Shown here piece by piece: positions 53,329 through 61,286 of a stretch of 64,000 nucleotides of DNA. Origin of the DNA: Oscillospiraceae bacterium (GTDB lineage Bacteria > Bacillota > Clostridia > Oscillospirales > Oscillospiraceae). A program made the translations under genes and the position numbers. The DNA lies in contig JAFSWC010000085.1 of the NCBI GenBank assembly GCA_017444665.1, forward strand, positions 62,001-126,000. The letters run 5' to 3'. The stretch's first letter is position 1. Every line of letters starts with the position of its first letter. Under the pieces are notes generated by a model. It did no database searches. It was given only the letters and a program-made list of their open reading frames with translations, and was not told the DNA's origin.

Positions 53329-53886
53329 ATGGAAGACGCAGCGATCGTTGATCTGTACTGGCAGCGTTCCGATAGGGCCATATCGGAAACAGAAAAGAAA
53401 TACGGCCGATATTGTCATTCGATCGCCTTTCACATCTGCGGTTCAGGTGAAGATGCGGAGGAATGTGTGAACGACACCTATCTGCGCGCCTGGAACCGGA
53501 TGCCGACAGAAAGGCCGAACATGCTCGGCACGTTCCTCGGCCGTATCACAAGAAATCTCGCTCTTGACCGGGTCAAAGCGAGCAAAGCCGTCAAGCGCGG
53601 CGGAGGGCAGACTTTCCTTGCTCTCGAGGAGCTGGAAGAATGTGTTCCCGGCCATTCAAATCCGGAGACCGAGCTGGAGCAAAAAGAGCTGGAATCGCTG
53701 ATCGGGCGATTCGTAGCCGCCTTGCCGAAAACGGAAAAGCTTGTTTTTGTTCTGCGCTATTTTTATCTCGCGCCGATCGATGAGATCGCCCAAACGACGC
53801 ACTTCAGCTCCGGCAAGGTTAAAAGCATGCTGTTCCGCAGCCGCAAAAAGCTGCGGACGTGTCTGGAAAAGGAGGGTCTGATGTGA
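53329..53886 (+). CDS. ECF-type RNA polymerase sigma factor
   Basis: Alternative sigma factor (185 aa). Region 2 covers about 20-90 with GEDAEECVNDTYLRAW (about 39-54), and region 4 covers about 125-180 with LPKTEKLVFVLRYFYLAPIDEIA and a helix-turn-helix ending RSRKKL. AAGGAGG precedes the ATG. The stop overlaps the next gene (GTGA), so the sigma factor is made together with its membrane partner. Confidence 0.92.
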   Translation: MEDAAIVDLYWQRSDRAISETEKKYGRYCHSIAFHICGSGEDAEECVNDTYLRAWNRMPTERPNMLGTFLGRITRNLALDRVKASKAVKRGGGQTFLALEELEECVPGHSNPETELEQKELESLIGRFVAALPKTEKLVFVLRYFYLAPIDEIAQTTHFSSGKVKSMLFRSRKKLRTCLEKEGLM

Positions 53887-54734
53887 ACGCAATGAGGCTT
53901 CTGCGCGCTATGGACGGCATTCATGAGGAGGATGTCATCATGGCAGGAAAACAGTATTTCAACAGCACACGGAAAGTTCCGATCCGGGCAAAGCGGCTCG
54001 TCGCCTTTGCCGTTGCCGCCGTCTTGATGCTATCACTCGGTATCGCGGCCTATGCGACCTACAATGCGATCTCGACACCCCAGGCGGCGGAAAAGGTCGC
54101 GCAGGAGCAGCTTGCGCAGTGGCGCGAGCTCGGTCTTCTGCCGCAGGACGCGATATTTGAGGGAGACGCGGATCAGATCATCGAAATCGAGGGATACCAG
54201 GGCGGCAATGCCTGGTACGGGCGGTTTTTCCCGCACAGCTTTGATGTTCGCTGGTATTCCGGGGACCGGAAATATCGCTGCAACGTGAACATCGACACGA
54301 TCGAGGGAAAGATCCAGTATGCAAACTTCACCGCCTTCCCTGATGAAGATGACGTGCCGACAGGTGAGGTTGAGGTCACCGTCGGTCCGGACGGTGAAAC
54401 GAAGACCTTTTATTACTACGAGATCTTTAATGATCTTGTCGGCACGGAGCAGACCGTGGACTCCTTCTGCTCAGCCCTGGCCGCCTATTGGGGCTTTGAC
54501 GGTTACCGGCTGGCTGACGAAGGCGATCCCATCTACACCGAGGAGTATGCCTCGTTTTTCGGTGCCGTCGACGGCTCGACGCTTCTGCTTGATGTGCCGT
54601 GGGATAATAGCGGAAACAATTTCCTGGCTGTCTATTTTGACGGCGACACGGAGCAGGCGCCCATGTATCTTGATCTGATGCAGTACCCGGGATACGTCGG
54701 AATGGACGTCGGCATCCATCATCCCGTCGGGTAA
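53883..54734 (+). CDS. membrane protein partner of ECF sigma, possible anti-sigma factor
   Basis: Type II membrane protein (283 aa). A cytoplasmic N-terminus of about 40 residues (MRLLRAMDGIHEEDV) is followed by one transmembrane helix (about 41-60) and a 220-residue acidic extracytoplasmic domain I do not recognise. GTG at 53883 overlaps the sigma stop with AAGGAGG 7 nt upstream. Gene order and topology suggest an anti-sigma factor, but the cytoplasmic part shows no zinc-binding HxxxCxxC motif. Confidence 0.7.
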   Translation: MNAMRLLRAMDGIHEEDVIMAGKQYFNSTRKVPIRAKRLVAFAVAAVLMLSLGIAAYATYNAISTPQAAEKVAQEQLAQWRELGLLPQDAIFEGDADQIIEIEGYQGGNAWYGRFFPHSFDVRWYSGDRKYRCNVNIDTIEGKIQYANFTAFPDEDDVPTGEVEVTVGPDGETKTFYYYEIFNDLVGTEQTVDSFCSALAAYWGFDGYRLADEGDPIYTEEYASFFGAVDGSTLLLDVPWDNSGNNFLAVYFDGDTEQAPMYLDLMQYPGYVGMDVGIHHPVG

Positions 54735-54738
54735 AGCA

Positions 54739-54774
54739 AAAGCGCGTCTCTTCTTTTGAGAAGAGACGCGCTTT
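54739..54774. terminator. bidirectional terminator
   Basis: A 16-bp perfect stem (54739-54754 with 54759-54774) and TTTG loop between convergent genes, with T-rich tail on the plus strand. Confidence 0.9.
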
Positions 54775-54779
54775 GTTTC

Positions 54780-55517
54780 TTATCTTCTTTTCAGCAAAAA
54801 CGGCATCCCCTCGCCATAGGGCAAGCCGTTTAGCCCTTTTACGACCCGCTCATGCATTGCCGCGCGATCGGCGACCGCCATGCCGGCGATCCGGTCAATG
54901 CCGAAATCGAGCAGTTCCGGGCAGAGCGGGACGGACGGCCCGGTCAGGATCGTAAGCGCTTTTTCGCATAGCTCCAGCAGATGCGGCAGCGTCTTGTTGA
55001 TAAGCGAGCTTCCCGTGATGATCACGAGGTCGCACTGCGGCAGAATCCAGTCGCAGGCGCTGTCTGGATAGTCCCCCGGCTGCGGCGCACGCTCAAGGAT
55101 ATACACCGCTTTTGCCTGTTCCCGCATTCCCCTGGGGCCGTGCATGTGGCCGATAAGCGCGACAGTCTTTCCTTTCAGATCGATCCCGTCGGTATAAAAA
55201 ACGTCCATCGGCGCATATCCGCCAAGCCGCTCAATTCTTTCCATCGTGTTGCGCGCGGCATTTATCGCAGCAAGGCCAAGGGAGGCCTCCTCCATGTTCC
55301 AGCTTTTGACGCACCGAGCCGCTTCCCTCAGGCTTTTTCCTTCCATTGTCGGGCAGAGCGGCTCTATGCTGTTTCCGGCGGTGAACATCGCGATACCGGA
55401 GGATACAGCTGTCTCGACAAGCGCCCAGCGTTCGCCCAAAACCGTCTCTTTCACCGGCTCCTCTGCCATTACGCCGTCACAAAGCATGTCATACAAGGCG
55501 AAAAAATCCTTTTTCAT
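54780..55517 (-). CDS. DUF364 (DUF4213/DUF364) protein, putative metal-chelate related
   Basis: Two-domain cytoplasmic protein (245 aa): an enolase-like N-terminal part (DUF4213, about 1-85) and a Rossmann-like DUF364 domain (about 105-225, with KTVALIGHMHG and VIITGSSLINKTLPHLLE). Family members often lie near metal or molybdenum transport genes; none is here. ATG at 55517 is preferred because GGGGAGAGG precedes it. Confidence 0.85.
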   Translation of the reverse strand: MKKDFFALYDMLCDGVMAEEPVKETVLGERWALVETAVSSGIAMFTAGNSIEPLCPTMEGKSLREAARCVKSWNMEEASLGLAAINAARNTMERIERLGGYAPMDVFYTDGIDLKGKTVALIGHMHGPRGMREQAKAVYILERAPQPGDYPDSACDWILPQCDLVIITGSSLINKTLPHLLELCEKALTILTGPSVPLCPELLDFGIDRIAGMAVADRAAMHERVVKGLNGLPYGEGMPFLLKRR

Positions 55518-55591
55518 ATAACCTCTCCCCTGCCGCATATCATTTATCTTGATTGTATCATATCACAGCATCACAGCGTTTTCCACACAAA

Positions 55592-55623
55592 AACGGGATG
55601 CCTCCCTTGGGAAGCATCCCGTT
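55592..55623 (-). terminator. terminator of glmM operon
   Basis: AACGGGATGC (55592-55601) pairs with GCATCCCGTT (55614-55623), with an inner TCCC/GGGA extension; the minus-strand tail is TTTTGTG. Confidence 0.85.
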
Positions 55624-55637
55624 CGACTTATGTCGGA

Positions 55638-56984
55638 TCAGGCCAGGTGGCCCTTGCTTTTGATGACTTCGATAACGCTGTCGACGTATTTTTCGCAGAT
55701 CTCCTTTGTGCCGGCCTCGACCATTACGCGGATGACCGGCTCGGTGCCGCTCTCACGGACAAGGATACGGCCGGTGTCGCCGAGCTCCTCGGTCACTTTT
55801 GCAACGGCCGCCTGCACATCGGGGTCGTTCTGGGCATCGGGCTTGGACTTGACGCGGACGTTTTTCAGCACCTGCGGATAGAACACGACGGGCGCCGCAA
55901 GCTCGCTCATGGGCTTTTCCTTTGAAAGCATGACCTCCATCAGCTTCAACGCGGTCAGAATGCCGTCTCCGGTCGTTTCGTATTTGAGGAAAATGGTATG
56001 GCCGCTCTGCTCGCCGCCGAGACGGTTGCCGGTCTGTACCATGTTCTCATAAACATACTTGTCGCCGACCTTGGTCTTGTCATATTCGATCCCGACCTTG
56101 TCAAGCGCCTTGTAAAGGCCAAAGTTGGACATGACCGTCGTGACGACCTTGTTGTTGAGCAGCTTGCCGCGCTCCTTCATATACAAGCCGTAGATATAGA
56201 GGACGTGGTCGCCTGTGACGATGTTGCCCTTTTCGTCCACGCACAGGCAGCGGTCCGCATCGCCGTCAAAAGCAAAGCCTATGTCAAGGCCGTTGTCGAC
56301 AACATATTTCTGCAGATGTTCGATGTGCGTACTGCCGCAGTCGGTGTTGATGTTATAACCGTTCGGCTCGGCGTTGATGACATAGGTCTTCGCGCCGAGC
56401 GCGTCAAACACAGCCTTCGCGATCTGCCAGGCCGCGCCGTTGGCGCAGTCGAGGCCGACCTTTATGTTTTTGAAGCTGTATTTCGACATTGAGATCAGAT
56501 GCCCGGTATAGCGGTTGCGGCCGGCAACATAGTCCACCGTGCGGCCGATCTCTTCACGGCCGGAGACCGGGATCTCGATCTTGCCGTCGATATACTCCTC
56601 GACTTTCAGGATCGTCTCCTCGTCCATCTTTTCCCCGTTGCCGTTGATCAGCTTGATGCCGTTGTCGTAATAGGGGTTGTGAGAAGCGGAGATCATAATG
56701 CCGCAGTCGAAGTCGTCAACGCGCGTAATATAGGCAACAGACGGTGTTGTGGTAACGTGCATGATATAGGCGTCCGCACCGCTGGCCATCAGGCCGGTGC
56801 AAAGCGCATATTCAAACATGTAGCTGGAGCGGCGGGTATCCTTTCCGATCACGACCTTTGCCTTTTTGTTTTCTCTCGCGCCATAGTACCAGCCGAGAAA
56901 ACGGCCGATCTTAATGGCATGCTCAAAGGTCAGATCTTTGTTCGCCTCGCCGCGGAAGCCGTCGGTCCCGAAATACTTTCCCAT
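55638..56984 (-). CDS. glmM: phosphoglucosamine mutase
   Basis: Converts GlcN-6-P to GlcN-1-P for UDP-GlcNAc (448 aa). The phosphoserine loop MISASHNPYYDNGIKL (Ser near 101), metal loop FDGDADRC (about 240), and C-terminal RESGTEPVIRV phosphate-binding loop (about 408) are present. It starts immediately after nagB (TAAG-ATG) and ends at a terminator. It is the third gene behind the glmS-type ribozyme. A phosphomannomutase reading is possible on motifs alone, but the neighbours favour GlmM. Confidence 0.9.
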   Translation of the reverse strand: MGKYFGTDGFRGEANKDLTFEHAIKIGRFLGWYYGARENKKAKVVIGKDTRRSSYMFEYALCTGLMASGADAYIMHVTTTPSVAYITRVDDFDCGIMISASHNPYYDNGIKLINGNGEKMDEETILKVEEYIDGKIEIPVSGREEIGRTVDYVAGRNRYTGHLISMSKYSFKNIKVGLDCANGAAWQIAKAVFDALGAKTYVINAEPNGYNINTDCGSTHIEHLQKYVVDNGLDIGFAFDGDADRCLCVDEKGNIVTGDHVLYIYGLYMKERGKLLNNKVVTTVMSNFGLYKALDKVGIEYDKTKVGDKYVYENMVQTGNRLGGEQSGHTIFLKYETTGDGILTALKLMEVMLSKEKPMSELAAPVVFYPQVLKNVRVKSKPDAQNDPDVQAAVAKVTEELGDTGRILVRESGTEPVIRVMVEAGTKEICEKYVDSVIEVIKSKGHLA

Positions 56985-56985
56985 C

Positions 56986-57777
56986 TTACAGCCTCTCTTT
57001 TCTCTCGATGTCGAGGAAATACTTATAGGTGTCGACGGTCAGCTCGCCGCAGGCAGCCTCGTCGCAGGCGATGATCGCGCCGTTGTGCATCTGCAGCGCG
57101 CTGCACGTCCACTTGTGACTGACGTTGCCCTCGACCGTAGCCGCAAGGGCGCGGGCTTTGTTGTGGCCGGAGATGAGAACGAGGACTTCTTTGGAATCCG
57201 TTACCGTGCCGATGCCGACGGACAGCGCCTGGGCCGGGACCTTTTCGGGGTCGCCGCCGAAGAAGCGGCTGTTGACGATGCGGGTGTCGGTCGTCAGATC
57301 GCGCAGCCCGGTTCTGGACGTGAGGGACGTAAAGGGCTCGTTAAAGGCCAGATGGCCGTCTACGCCGATACCGCCCATGAAGAGATCGATGCCGCCGTAG
57401 GAGGCGATCTTTTCCTCATAGCGGGCACACTCGCCCTCTGGATCGTCGGTCATGCCGTTGAGAATATTGATATTCTCCGGTTTCATATCGACAAGATGAT
57501 CAAAGAAATTGTCGTGCATAAAGTACCAATAGCTCTGATCATGCTCATGCGGCAGGCCGAGATATTCGTCCATATTAAAGGTGACAACGTTGGCAAAGGA
57601 CAGCTCGCCCGCCTTGTTCATGCGGATCAGCTCCCGATACACGCCGATTGGGGACGAACCTGTCGGCAGACCGAGGACGAAGGGGCGCTCTTCCTTATGC
57701 GCGTTGATCTTTGCGGCGATATAGTGCGCAGCCCAAAGGCTCATTTTATCGTAATTGTCCTGAATAACAACTCTCAT
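56986..57777 (-). CDS. nagB: glucosamine-6-phosphate deaminase/isomerase
   Basis: NagB (263 aa) interconverts GlcN-6-P and fructose-6-P + NH3. Substrate loop LPTGSSP (about 39-45), catalytic NMDEYLGLP (Asp about 71) and GIGVDGHLAFNEP (Asp/His about 136-138) are intact. It is normally catabolic, but here it sits between a GlcN-1-P acetyltransferase-like gene and glmM behind a GlcN-6-P-repressed ribozyme. That points to the synthetic direction (inference). GGAG precedes the ATG. No nagA or sugar PTS is nearby. Confidence 0.93.
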   Translation of the reverse strand: MRVVIQDNYDKMSLWAAHYIAAKINAHKEERPFVLGLPTGSSPIGVYRELIRMNKAGELSFANVVTFNMDEYLGLPHEHDQSYWYFMHDNFFDHLVDMKPENINILNGMTDDPEGECARYEEKIASYGGIDLFMGGIGVDGHLAFNEPFTSLTSRTGLRDLTTDTRIVNSRFFGGDPEKVPAQALSVGIGTVTDSKEVLVLISGHNKARALAATVEGNVSHKWTCSALQMHNGAIIACDEAACGELTVDTYKYFLDIERKERL

Positions 57778-57812
57778 GATATGTTTCTCCTTTTGTCAGA
57801 ATGGCGGCACGC

Positions 57813-58472
57813 CTATTCGTGCTTTTCGACGATAACGCCGTTGTCCTTGAAGATGCTGTTCTCCGGAACGACGCCGCGGACGCAGGACGTCGGATAAATG
57901 TTGCTGTGGCGGCCGACGACCGTGCCGGGATTGCAGACGCTGTTGCAGCCAACCTCGACATAATCACCGAGCATGGCGCCGAACTTTTTGATGCCGGTAT
58001 CGATCTGCTCCGTTCCGTTGTGGACAATGACAAGCTTTTTGTCAGACTTGACATTGGAGGTAATGGAGCCGGCTCCCATGTGAGAGTAATAGCCGAGGAT
58101 CGAGTCGCCGACGTAGTTATAATGCGGCGTCTGTACATGGTCAAACAGGATCACATTTTTCAGTTCCACGCTGTTTCCGACCACGCAGTTTGCCCCGACA
58201 AGCGCGCTGCCGCGGATAAAGGCGCAGTGGCGCACTTCTGTCTCGGGGCCGATAATGCACGGCGCGCCGAGATACGCGCTCGGAAAGACTTTTGCCGTCT
58301 TATGTACCCAGACATGCTCGCTTCTCTCCTCATAATCCTCTCCCAGCGTCGGGCCGAGCTGAAGAATGAATTCCTTGATCCCCTTCAGCGCTTCCCAGGG
58401 ATAAGTATATTGAAGGAGATACTCTTTGGCCAGCGTATGGTCCAGGTCATAGAGATCTTTTATCGTATACAT
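57813..58472 (-). CDS. left-handed beta-helix acyltransferase, GlmU-C-like
   Basis: Hexapeptide-repeat protein (219 aa) resembling the acetyltransferase half of GlmU. An N-terminal helical part (about 1-55) precedes the beta-helix (about 60-215). The segment HYNYVGDSILGYYSHMGAG (about 117-135) matches the GlmU active-site region with the catalytic His and the following Gly-Ala-Gly turn. There is no uridylyltransferase domain. With glmM and nagB it probably acetylates GlcN-1-P. AAGGAG precedes the ATG; first gene after the ribozyme. Confidence 0.82.
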   Translation of the reverse strand: MYTIKDLYDLDHTLAKEYLLQYTYPWEALKGIKEFILQLGPTLGEDYEERSEHVWVHKTAKVFPSAYLGAPCIIGPETEVRHCAFIRGSALVGANCVVGNSVELKNVILFDHVQTPHYNYVGDSILGYYSHMGAGSITSNVKSDKKLVIVHNGTEQIDTGIKKFGAMLGDYVEVGCNSVCNPGTVVGRHSNIYPTSCVRGVVPENSIFKDNGVIVEKHE

Positions 58473-58548
58473 GAATAACTCCTTAGCAAGTTGATTCCCG
58501 CCGAATAAAAACAGAGATCCAAATACGTATCCGGCAGTAAACGGTGTC

Positions 58549-58680
58549 GAAAGAGCTTCTGTTGCAGTGTTGATTCTGCTTTTTGTTCTCTTCCTGACGG
58601 CTCACCGCATAAGCCGTGGCAGCACCCGCCGAGTCTTTCGATAACTGCCATTCCTCGTCACCCGTTTCGGGCCAGGCGCT
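58549..58680 (-). ncRNA. glmS ribozyme: glmS-type self-cleaving ribozyme
   Basis: The minus-strand leader matches the glmS ribozyme core in order. The cleavage site is A|GCGCC at 58680/58679, with a short P1 stem CCCG/CGGG and then TGACGAGGA. P2 (GGCAG/CTGCC) encloses TTATCGA and TCGGCGGGTGC. A P3 hairpin (ACGGCT/AGCCGT) and a P4 region (GAAGAG/CTCTTTC) with an inner GCAG/CTGC stem complete it. The class uses GlcN-6-P as cofactor for self-cleavage, after which the mRNA is degraded. The gene downstream is not glmS. Confidence 0.93.
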
Positions 58681-58760
58681 AATAACGTTCCAAGTTCCTC
58701 CTTTCGCGGATCGTTATTTTACAGAAGAGAAGAACGGCCTTTACACCACTCGCTTCTCTT
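58681..58760 (-). promoter_or_regulatory. structured pre-cleavage leader
   Basis: Two inverted repeats lie upstream of the cleavage site: AAGAGAAG/CTTCTCTT near the transcription start and AATAACG/CGTTATT ending at the cut site. The second encloses a Shine-Dalgarno-like AAGGAGG with no ORF behind it. Confidence 0.5.
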
Positions 58761-58768
58761 TTCGTTTT

Positions 58769-58797
58769 ATTATAGTCTGTGACAAGATAAAAATCAA
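58769..58797 (-). promoter_or_regulatory. promoter of ribozyme-controlled operon
   Basis: Minus-strand TTGATT (58792-58797), 17 bp, TATAAT (58769-58774). Transcription should begin near 58762, giving an 80-nt leader before the ribozyme. Confidence 0.82.
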
Positions 58798-58864
58798 CAA
58801 AGATATTTGCCTGAAACACATAAGCTTGTGTTTTGGGCAAAGGATCACCGTCAAAATACACAAA

Positions 58865-58894
58865 ATCTGCGTCGAGGCTTTTCTCGACGCAGAT
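58865..58894 (-). terminator. terminator after DUF1015 gene
   Basis: ATCTGCGTCGAG (58865-58876) pairs perfectly with CTCGACGCAGAT (58883-58894); the minus-strand tail is TTTTG. Confidence 0.85.
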
Positions 58895-58898
58895 CGTA

Positions 58899-60095
58899 TC
58901 ACGGTATGATTTTACGGCATTCCAGATAATAGCGTTTTTCCTCGGCGTGACCGATGGAGAAGGTTTTACGCGGCAGAACGCCGCTTTGCGAAATGGACCG
59001 GAACAGATCGTTCTTGTCGATCTCGGGCAGGAGAAATGCGGCTGCCCTGTCCTCGCTTGAGAGTTTCAGCGCAACCTGTTCGCCGTGAATATAGTCGATC
59101 TCTCCGCCGTTTTCCGCAAGAAAAGCGTCAAGTTCTTTCTGCAGCCCTCCTACAGGCAGGACGCTGGGGCCATAGGACAGCGAACCGCTTTTGTTTCCCG
59201 CGATCCAGCGGACGGCACGGCCGCCGGGAACGCTGCTCTTCTCCAAGAAAGCGATCAAAGCTTCCGTATCAACATTGCGCACGATGCGATGGATCGGCTC
59301 AAACTGCAGAGCGGGATCGAACAGGTTTACAAGCTCCACCGCCGCATAGCGGGCGGGATGTCGGGCCAGGACGTCGGCGTCTTCCTGTTTCTTTATCGTT
59401 TCCCAGCACGTTTTTGCCGCGGCAAGCGAATGATTTCCGTCTCCTACCGCAAAACAGAAGCCGTCTTCTTTTGCCGAGATATACGCTGCAATTGCGCTGT
59501 CAAAGCGATCCGCATTTTCGCCGCTTACAAGCCATCCGGTAATATGTCCGCCGCCCATTATAAGATCAAGGTCATACAGCTTTTCTCCCCGCTTGACGTC
59601 GCCCAGGAGCCTGTCGGCGGGGTCGCTGCACAGCAGCAGCACATGCGAGCATTCGACTGCGGCGCCGGACCGGATCTTTACACGCGGCGGAATCCGGGAA
59701 ACGACGGTTTTTTCCGTTGCGCGGACGGGCGTTTTCGCCAGATCGCCAAAATCGTACGATTCCAGATCCAGCAGGCCGACGACGCCTTTTCTGATCGTTC
59801 CGTCCTTCAGCGTTCGTTCGACATAGATATAGCATTGCGGGTACAGGCGGAACACGTCTTCCGCCAGATAGCGCGTCATGGTCCTGTCGATCCGCTCAAT
59901 ACGCGCCTCCTCGTCTTCGCCCAGCTCCGCCTCCGGAAAGATCATATGGTAGGTCGACGGCGCCTGGCCGACCAGCTTTGCCGTCTGTTTCCAGTATTCC
60001 GGTTGGGCGGTAAACTGATCGCACGCGATGACCGGCCACTTTCCCATCCATTGTTTATGCGGAAGCAGAAAGTCTCCCCGCTGAAAAACAGCCAT
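58899..60095 (-). CDS. DUF1015 family protein
   Basis: Cytoplasmic protein (398 aa) of the DUF1015/HTH-linked family, common in anaerobes. Recognisable segments are KQWMGKWPVIACDQFTAQP (about 14-32), FAVGDGNHSLAAAKTCWE (about 215-232) and ARYAAVELVNLFDPAL. The GDGNHSLA stretch suggests a nucleotide or phosphate pocket. Reaction unknown. It has an extended -10 promoter and its own terminator, so it is probably monocistronic. Confidence 0.88.
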   Translation of the reverse strand: MAVFQRGDFLLPHKQWMGKWPVIACDQFTAQPEYWKQTAKLVGQAPSTYHMIFPEAELGEDEEARIERIDRTMTRYLAEDVFRLYPQCYIYVERTLKDGTIRKGVVGLLDLESYDFGDLAKTPVRATEKTVVSRIPPRVKIRSGAAVECSHVLLLCSDPADRLLGDVKRGEKLYDLDLIMGGGHITGWLVSGENADRFDSAIAAYISAKEDGFCFAVGDGNHSLAAAKTCWETIKKQEDADVLARHPARYAAVELVNLFDPALQFEPIHRIVRNVDTEALIAFLEKSSVPGGRAVRWIAGNKSGSLSYGPSVLPVGGLQKELDAFLAENGGEIDYIHGEQVALKLSSEDRAAAFLLPEIDKNDLFRSISQSGVLPRKTFSIGHAEEKRYYLECRKIIP

Positions 60096-60133
60096 ACTGT
60101 CATCCTCTTTCCCGGAAGCTTTTATTTGCCGCT

Positions 60134-60139
60134 ATTATA
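60134..60139 (-). promoter_or_regulatory. extended -10 of DUF1015 gene
   Basis: Minus-strand TGG-TATAAT (TATAAT at 60134-60139), with no convincing -35, about 39 bp before the ATG. Confidence 0.5.
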
Positions 60140-60177
60140 CCATTGCTGTCAAGGTGCGGCTCGATCCCATGACAAAA

Positions 60178-60208
60178 AGCAGCCGCACGGCCTGACCGTG
60201 CGGCTGCT
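60178..60208 (-). terminator. terminator after membrane deacetylase
   Basis: AGCAGCCGCACGG (60178-60190) pairs perfectly with its complement at 60196-60208; minus-strand tail TTTTTG. Confidence 0.9.
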
Positions 60209-60215
60209 GACTTTT

Positions 60216-61286
60216 TTATCTCTTTGCATTCATTCCCATCGTGACGGATTCGGGGAAAAGCGGCAGAAATACATAGCCCTGCTTCATCAGTCTGGGGATG
60301 GCCGTCTTCATGGCAACAAGCGTGTTCATATTCCAGTCATGTCCCAGCATGACGGCAATCGGCTCCTCGGGGATCTGCGTCAGCGCTCTTGTGACTTCAA
60401 GACTCGACGTGGGCAGATTCTCTTCTGCACCGGCGTCATACAGATTGCAGTTCCAGTCGATCCACTTGTAGCCCATTTCCTCGAGCACATCAAGTGCGCC
60501 GGGAAGCAGATCCTTTCCCCAGGAATGATAGCCGCCGGGGAAACGGAAAATGGTAGGATGAAAGCCCGTGACGCTGTAAACCCAGTCGTCCTGCTGCTGG
60601 ACCTGTTCGCGGAAGCTTTCTGTCGAACGGTAAACGCTGCCGCTTGCAAGCGTGCTGTGGACGTAGCTGTGGTTCTGCACGCTGTGGCCGCTTGTCATTT
60701 CGCGGCGCAGCATCTCTTCTTCATCGGGCGAATTGTTCGCCTCGTTCGCCGTAAAGAAGGTCACATGGACGTGCTCGCCCATCTCATCGAGCGCATCAAG
60801 GAAATTCTTCGTTATGTAGGTCGGGCCGTCGTCAAGCGTCCAGTAGCAGATCCGTACGGAAGTTTCGCCGTTCTGGACTTTCTCCTCCAGCTCGCGGATC
60901 TTGTCGGCATATGCTTTGCGGGCTTTTTCAACGCTGCCGGGCATATCCTCGCCAAGAGCGACGTTTGCCTCCAGTTCCGCAAGGCGCAACTGTTTTGCTT
61001 CAACTTCGGTCTGGAGACTTTCTCCCCGGTCGGCAAGTTCTACGCCCTCGTCGCCGAGGTTGCGGAGATCTGCCTGCAGGAACGCAAGACGCTCCTCGCC
61101 CTCTTCGAGCGCCGCGGTCGTATCCGTCTTTGTTTTTTCGGTCTGGCTCTTGATATCCGCGATTTCGGCATCATGTTCCGCCTGGGGATAATGCATGACG
61201 GAGTATACCATGTATCCGCAGAATGCGGCGGCAATCAACGCCACCGTAAAGAAAATACTGTTAATCACCCGAAAGAAGGTCCTCAA
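60216..61286 (-). CDS. membrane-anchored polysaccharide deacetylase with coiled coil
   Basis: NodB-fold carbohydrate esterase (356 aa). One transmembrane helix (about 8-28), a long coiled coil (about 35-140), then the NodB domain with TLDDGP (about 152-157), the His motif HSVQNHSYVHS, FRFPGGYHSW and MLGHDW. The start is TTG at 61286, 7 nt after GGGAGG. It overlaps the upstream gene by 26 nt; the next ATG (61307) lacks spacing. Probable substrate is peptidoglycan or a cell-wall glycan (inference). Confidence 0.85.
   Translation of the reverse strand: MRTFFRVINSIFFTVALIAAAFCGYMVYSVMHYPQAEHDAEIADIKSQTEKTKTDTTAALEEGEERLAFLQADLRNLGDEGVELADRGESLQTEVEAKQLRLAELEANVALGEDMPGSVEKARKAYADKIRELEEKVQNGETSVRICYWTLDDGPTYITKNFLDALDEMGEHVHVTFFTANEANNSPDEEEMLRREMTSGHSVQNHSYVHSTLASGSVYRSTESFREQVQQQDDWVYSVTGFHPTIFRFPGGYHSWGKDLLPGALDVLEEMGYKWIDWNCNLYDAGAEENLPTSSLEVTRALTQIPEEPIAVMLGHDWNMNTLVAMKTAIPRLMKQGYVFLPLFPESVTMGMNAKR

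Noticed and set aside
58679..58861. 60-codon minus-strand frame ending at the ribozyme cut site
   Set aside because: It crosses the operon promoter and the ribozyme leader and lacks a ribosome site at its start.
60129..60152. Minus-strand TTGACA close to TATAAT as a promoter pair
   Set aside because: The spacing is only 7 bp, too short; the TATAAT is better explained as an extended -10.
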